A stretch of 9,040 nucleotides of DNA from Planctomycetaceae bacterium (GTDB lineage: Bacteria > Planctomycetota > Planctomycetia > Planctomycetales > Planctomycetaceae), in NCBI GenBank assembly GCA_020426085.1, contig JAGQQP010000135.1:1-9040 (forward strand), in the 5' to 3' direction. Made by a program: the position numbers and the translations under genes. Shown in pieces: positions 6,824 to 9,040 of this stretch; the first letter of the stretch is position 1; every line of letters starts with the position of its first letter. The notes under the pieces are model-generated. The model ran no database searches and had not been told where the DNA came from. It saw only the letters and a program-made list of their open reading frames with translations.

Positions 6824-7719
6824 TGGCAAGTAGCCCCCGTCCCCATTACGGGCGAGTCTGGATCACCTTCCTCCGTAATTCATTGATTCGTGAAATGACA
6901 TTCCGTGGGAACCTGCTGATTACTGTCGTCACGCGCGGATTCTGGTTTGCGGCCCAGTTGATCTTATTTGATATCATCTATCGAAATGTTAATTCAATCA
7001 ACGACTGGACTCGCGAGGAATACTTCGCCTTTATGGCGACAGGCATGTTGATCAACGCCTTCGTGGAAACGTTCTTTATGCCGAACTGTGCCAATTTCAG
7101 TGAATTGATTCGAAACGGAAATCTGGATTTTGTGCTGTTAAAACCGATCGATACCCAGTTCCTGGTCTCTTTCGAAAAAGTGAATCTGGCGATGCTGAAC
7201 CAGGTTCTACTGGCCGGAGCGCTTCTGTTTTACTCCCTGTCGCATACAGTCCATGTGGAATCTGCCATCCAACTCATGCAGGGAATGGTCCACTCAGGAG
7301 AATATCTGACGATTCTCAGTTGCTGCTTCCTGGGAGCCGGGCAAATATTAATGTACTGCCTGCTCCTGGCTGTAGGAGTCGCGTTTTTCTACAGTCTGAT
7401 GATCGCCCTGGCCAGTAGCAGTATCTGGTTTGGCCGCAATCAGGGACTGTATGATTTCTGGTTTTATATTACAGTCTTTGCACGATATCCGCGGAGTATC
7501 TACAGTGGCTCGCCGACCGGTGAAATCTTGCGGTTCGCCTTCTCCTATGTCATTCCGATTCTGCTGGTTGTCACCGTTCCCGCGCGCCAGCTGCTTTCCA
7601 AAGCACTTCAGCCATCGTGGATTACACTGGTTTCCGTTTCGATTACACTACTGATGTTATTTCTTTCACGTTATATCTTCAAATGGTCATTAAACAGCTA
7701 TCGCAGCGCAAGCAGCTGA
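6823..7719 (+). CDS. ABC-2 type (DUF990-like) transporter permease
   Basis: A 298-residue integral membrane protein with hydrophobic segments at about residues 30-52, 68-86, 120-138, 160-195 (probably two), 237-253 and 264-284. This is the six-helix plan of ABC-2 permeases. The cytoplasmic stretch [16 protein letters not shown] (95-110) and the late YPRSIYSG (222-229) followed by a P-rich helix start are typical of the DUF990 / COG3694 type. Members usually work as a pair of permeases with one ATPase in an export system of unknown substrate. Here no ATPase or second permease is in view: the upstream gene is divergent and the downstream gene is trkA, 55 bases away. The start is firm because an in-frame TAG at 6805 leaves only five codons before ATG 6823, none of them a start. 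There is no ribosome site near it; see the overlapping leader frame. Confidence 0.88.
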   Translation: MASSPRPHYGRVWITFLRNSLIREMTFRGNLLITVVTRGFWFAAQLILFDIIYRNVNSINDWTREEYFAFMATGMLINAFVETFFMPNCANFSELIRNGNLDFVLLKPIDTQFLVSFEKVNLAMLNQVLLAGALLFYSLSHTVHVESAIQLMQGMVHSGEYLTILSCCFLGAGQILMYCLLLAVGVAFFYSLMIALASSSIWFGRNQGLYDFWFYITVFARYPRSIYSGSPTGEILRFAFSYVIPILLVVTVPARQLLSKALQPSWITLVSVSITLLMLFLSRYIFKWSLNSYRSASS

Positions 7720-7774
7720 CTCCCTGCCCTGCCGATGGGGATTGTCCATAGAACAGAAGTCTGTCGAGTTAAAT

Positions 7775-9040
7775 ATGAACATCGTAATTATGGGTGCAGG
7801 AACCGTGGGCACATTCGTAGCCGACACTCTCTGCGCCGCGCAACACAACGTCACGATTATTGATAAATCACGGGCCGCTCTGGAACTGATTGAAGAGCGG
7901 GTCGATGTACAGACAATCTGTGGTTCTGCCTGTGATTCTGCAATTCTGTTTCAGGCAGGTGTCCTGGGAGCTGATATCTGCCTCGCAGTCACCAGCCTGG
8001 ATGAAGTCAATATGGTGGGAGCCAGTCTCGCTAAAGCAATGGGTGCACGTCGTTGTGTCGCCCGTGTATTTAATCATGCCTATCTGAATCTGAGTACGTT
8101 CGACTACCAGCGGCATTTCAACATCGACCGACTACTGAGCCTGGAGTATCTCACAGCATTGGAACTGGCAAAGGAAATCGGTGAACCCGGTATGTTTGCT
8201 GTCGAAAACTTTGCGCGGGGTGAAGTCGTCATCCAGGTTCTGGATGTACAACCTGGCGTGAAAGCCGACGGCATCGAACTGAAAAATCTCAAACTCCCCA
8301 GTGGAGTACGCGTCGGATTGATCTCCGACGGCAATAACACATCCATCGCAGGTGCCGATAATCTCATTCAAGCCGGTCAGATTGTTACCCTCATCGGAAC
8401 ACAGGAAAATATCGATCAGGTACACCGCATGTTCCAGCACAAACGGGCCTTGAAATTTCGGGTGATCATTGCGGGGGGTGGAAATATCGGCTTCAACCTC
8501 GCACGAATCCTACAGAAGAAAGAGTATTCTGTTACTATTCTGGAAGCAGACCCTCAACGCTGCGACTTTCTCTCTCGACATCTGGACTCTACTACAGTGC
8601 TGCACGCCGATGCAACGCGTCGTACGGAAATGGAAGAAGCGCGCGTGGGAAAAGCAGATGTATTCATCGCGGCAACCGGTCGTGATGAGGATAATATCGT
8701 GTGTGGAGTGGAAGCCAAAGAACTCGGTGCCGACCGTATCATGAGTATCGTTCGCCGTCCGGATTATGCGAACGTACTGGAAAAACTGGGAATCGATGTC
8801 GCAGTCAGCCCCAGGGAAGTCATTACCCGTCAGATCATGGGAATGGTGCAGTCGGGCCCCGTCATCAGTCACTCCGAAATCGGAGGAGGTAATTCTGCAA
8901 TTCTGGAAGTTGAGGTCAGAAAAAATACTCCCATCACACAAGCGCGTCTGAAAGATCTTAAACTCAGGCAGGCGCTCATCGCTGCAGTCGTGAAAGAAGA
9001 CTGTGTCAGAGTTCCCGGCGCCGATGATCAGATCCAGGCA
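7775..9040 (+). CDS. trkA: Trk potassium uptake regulator TrkA (3' end beyond the window)
   Basis: The visible 422 residues have the duplicated RCK layout of TrkA, the cytosolic NAD(H)-binding subunit that gates the TrkH/TrkG potassium channel. RCK-N 1 starts at residue 1 with GAGTVG (7-12) and the acidic D30 that binds the ribose. RCK-C 1 spans about 137-215. RCK-N 2 starts near 228 with GGGNIG (234-239) and E257, and a second RCK-C begins near 370. E. coli TrkA has 458 residues, so about 30-40 residues are probably missing at the edge. The frame stays open to the last base. ATG 7775 begins directly at the first Rossmann strand; the ribosome site is weak (CGAG, 6 bases away). It follows the permease by 55 bases with no terminator between, so read-through is likely. 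A trkH gene may follow outside the window. Confidence 0.93.
   Translation, partial: MNIVIMGAGTVGTFVADTLCAAQHNVTIIDKSRAALELIEERVDVQTICGSACDSAILFQAGVLGADICLAVTSLDEVNMVGASLAKAMGARRCVARVFNHAYLNLSTFDYQRHFNIDRLLSLEYLTALELAKEIGEPGMFAVENFARGEVVIQVLDVQPGVKADGIELKNLKLPSGVRVGLISDGNNTSIAGADNLIQAGQIVTLIGTQENIDQVHRMFQHKRALKFRVIIAGGGNIGFNLARILQKKEYSVTILEADPQRCDFLSRHLDSTTVLHADATRRTEMEEARVGKADVFIAATGRDEDNIVCGVEAKELGADRIMSIVRRPDYANVLEKLGIDVAVSPREVITRQIMGMVQSGPVISHSEIGGGNSAILEVEVRKNTPITQARLKDLKLRQALIAAVVKEDCVRVPGADDQIQA

Noticed and set aside
7752..7765. ACAGA-AG-TCTGT inverted repeat between the permease and trkA
   Set aside because: A 2-base loop cannot form a stable RNA hairpin and no T-run follows, so it is not a terminator; as an operator it is too weak to claim.

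Overview
The window looks like a piece of a planctomycete chromosome, close to Gimesia or Rubinisphaera. The reasons are an HTTM-domain membrane protein paired with a one-helix partner, a DUF1207-type secreted protein, a fused CobA-HemD enzyme, moderate GC, short operons and fairly long leaders. The taxonomic call is recalled family knowledge, not a search. I see no RNA genes, insertion sequences, phage genes or CRISPR arrays.

Layout. From 90 to 6484 every gene is on the minus strand. In order of transcription these are: a small secreted protein with a helical region (6484-5822), a DUF1207-like exported barrel candidate (5495-4251), a CobA-HemD fusion for tetrapyrrole synthesis (4070-2541), and a two-gene unit of a one-helix membrane protein (2355-1684) followed by the HTTM protein (1625-90). 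A weak terminator candidate follows the HTTM gene. The spacing (325, 180 and 185 bases between units) suggests separate transcription of most of them, while the last two genes sit 58 bases apart and probably share a message. From about 6770 to the right edge the genes run on the plus strand: a possible 17-codon leader peptide whose stop overlaps the start of an ABC-2 (DUF990-type) permease, then trkA, cut by the window end.

How they fit together. The fusion enzyme supplies uroporphyrinogen III and its methylated product precorrin-2, the branch point to heme, siroheme and cobalamin. TrkA is the cytosolic NAD-binding gate of a potassium uptake system; its membrane partner is not in the window. 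The permease has no ATPase within view, so its transport role is open. The HTTM protein and its partner look like a membrane module of unknown chemistry.

No clearly new multi-gene system is visible. The most interesting points are the TAATG-coupled minicistron in front of the orphan permease, the HTTM pair with its extra C-terminal domain, and several perfect inverted repeats in the long leaders (5719-5734, 5589-5605, 6716-6728, 4099-4123). Four of the five minus-strand genes have a Shine-Dalgarno core exactly 8 bases from the start, which helped fix the starts; the permease has none.
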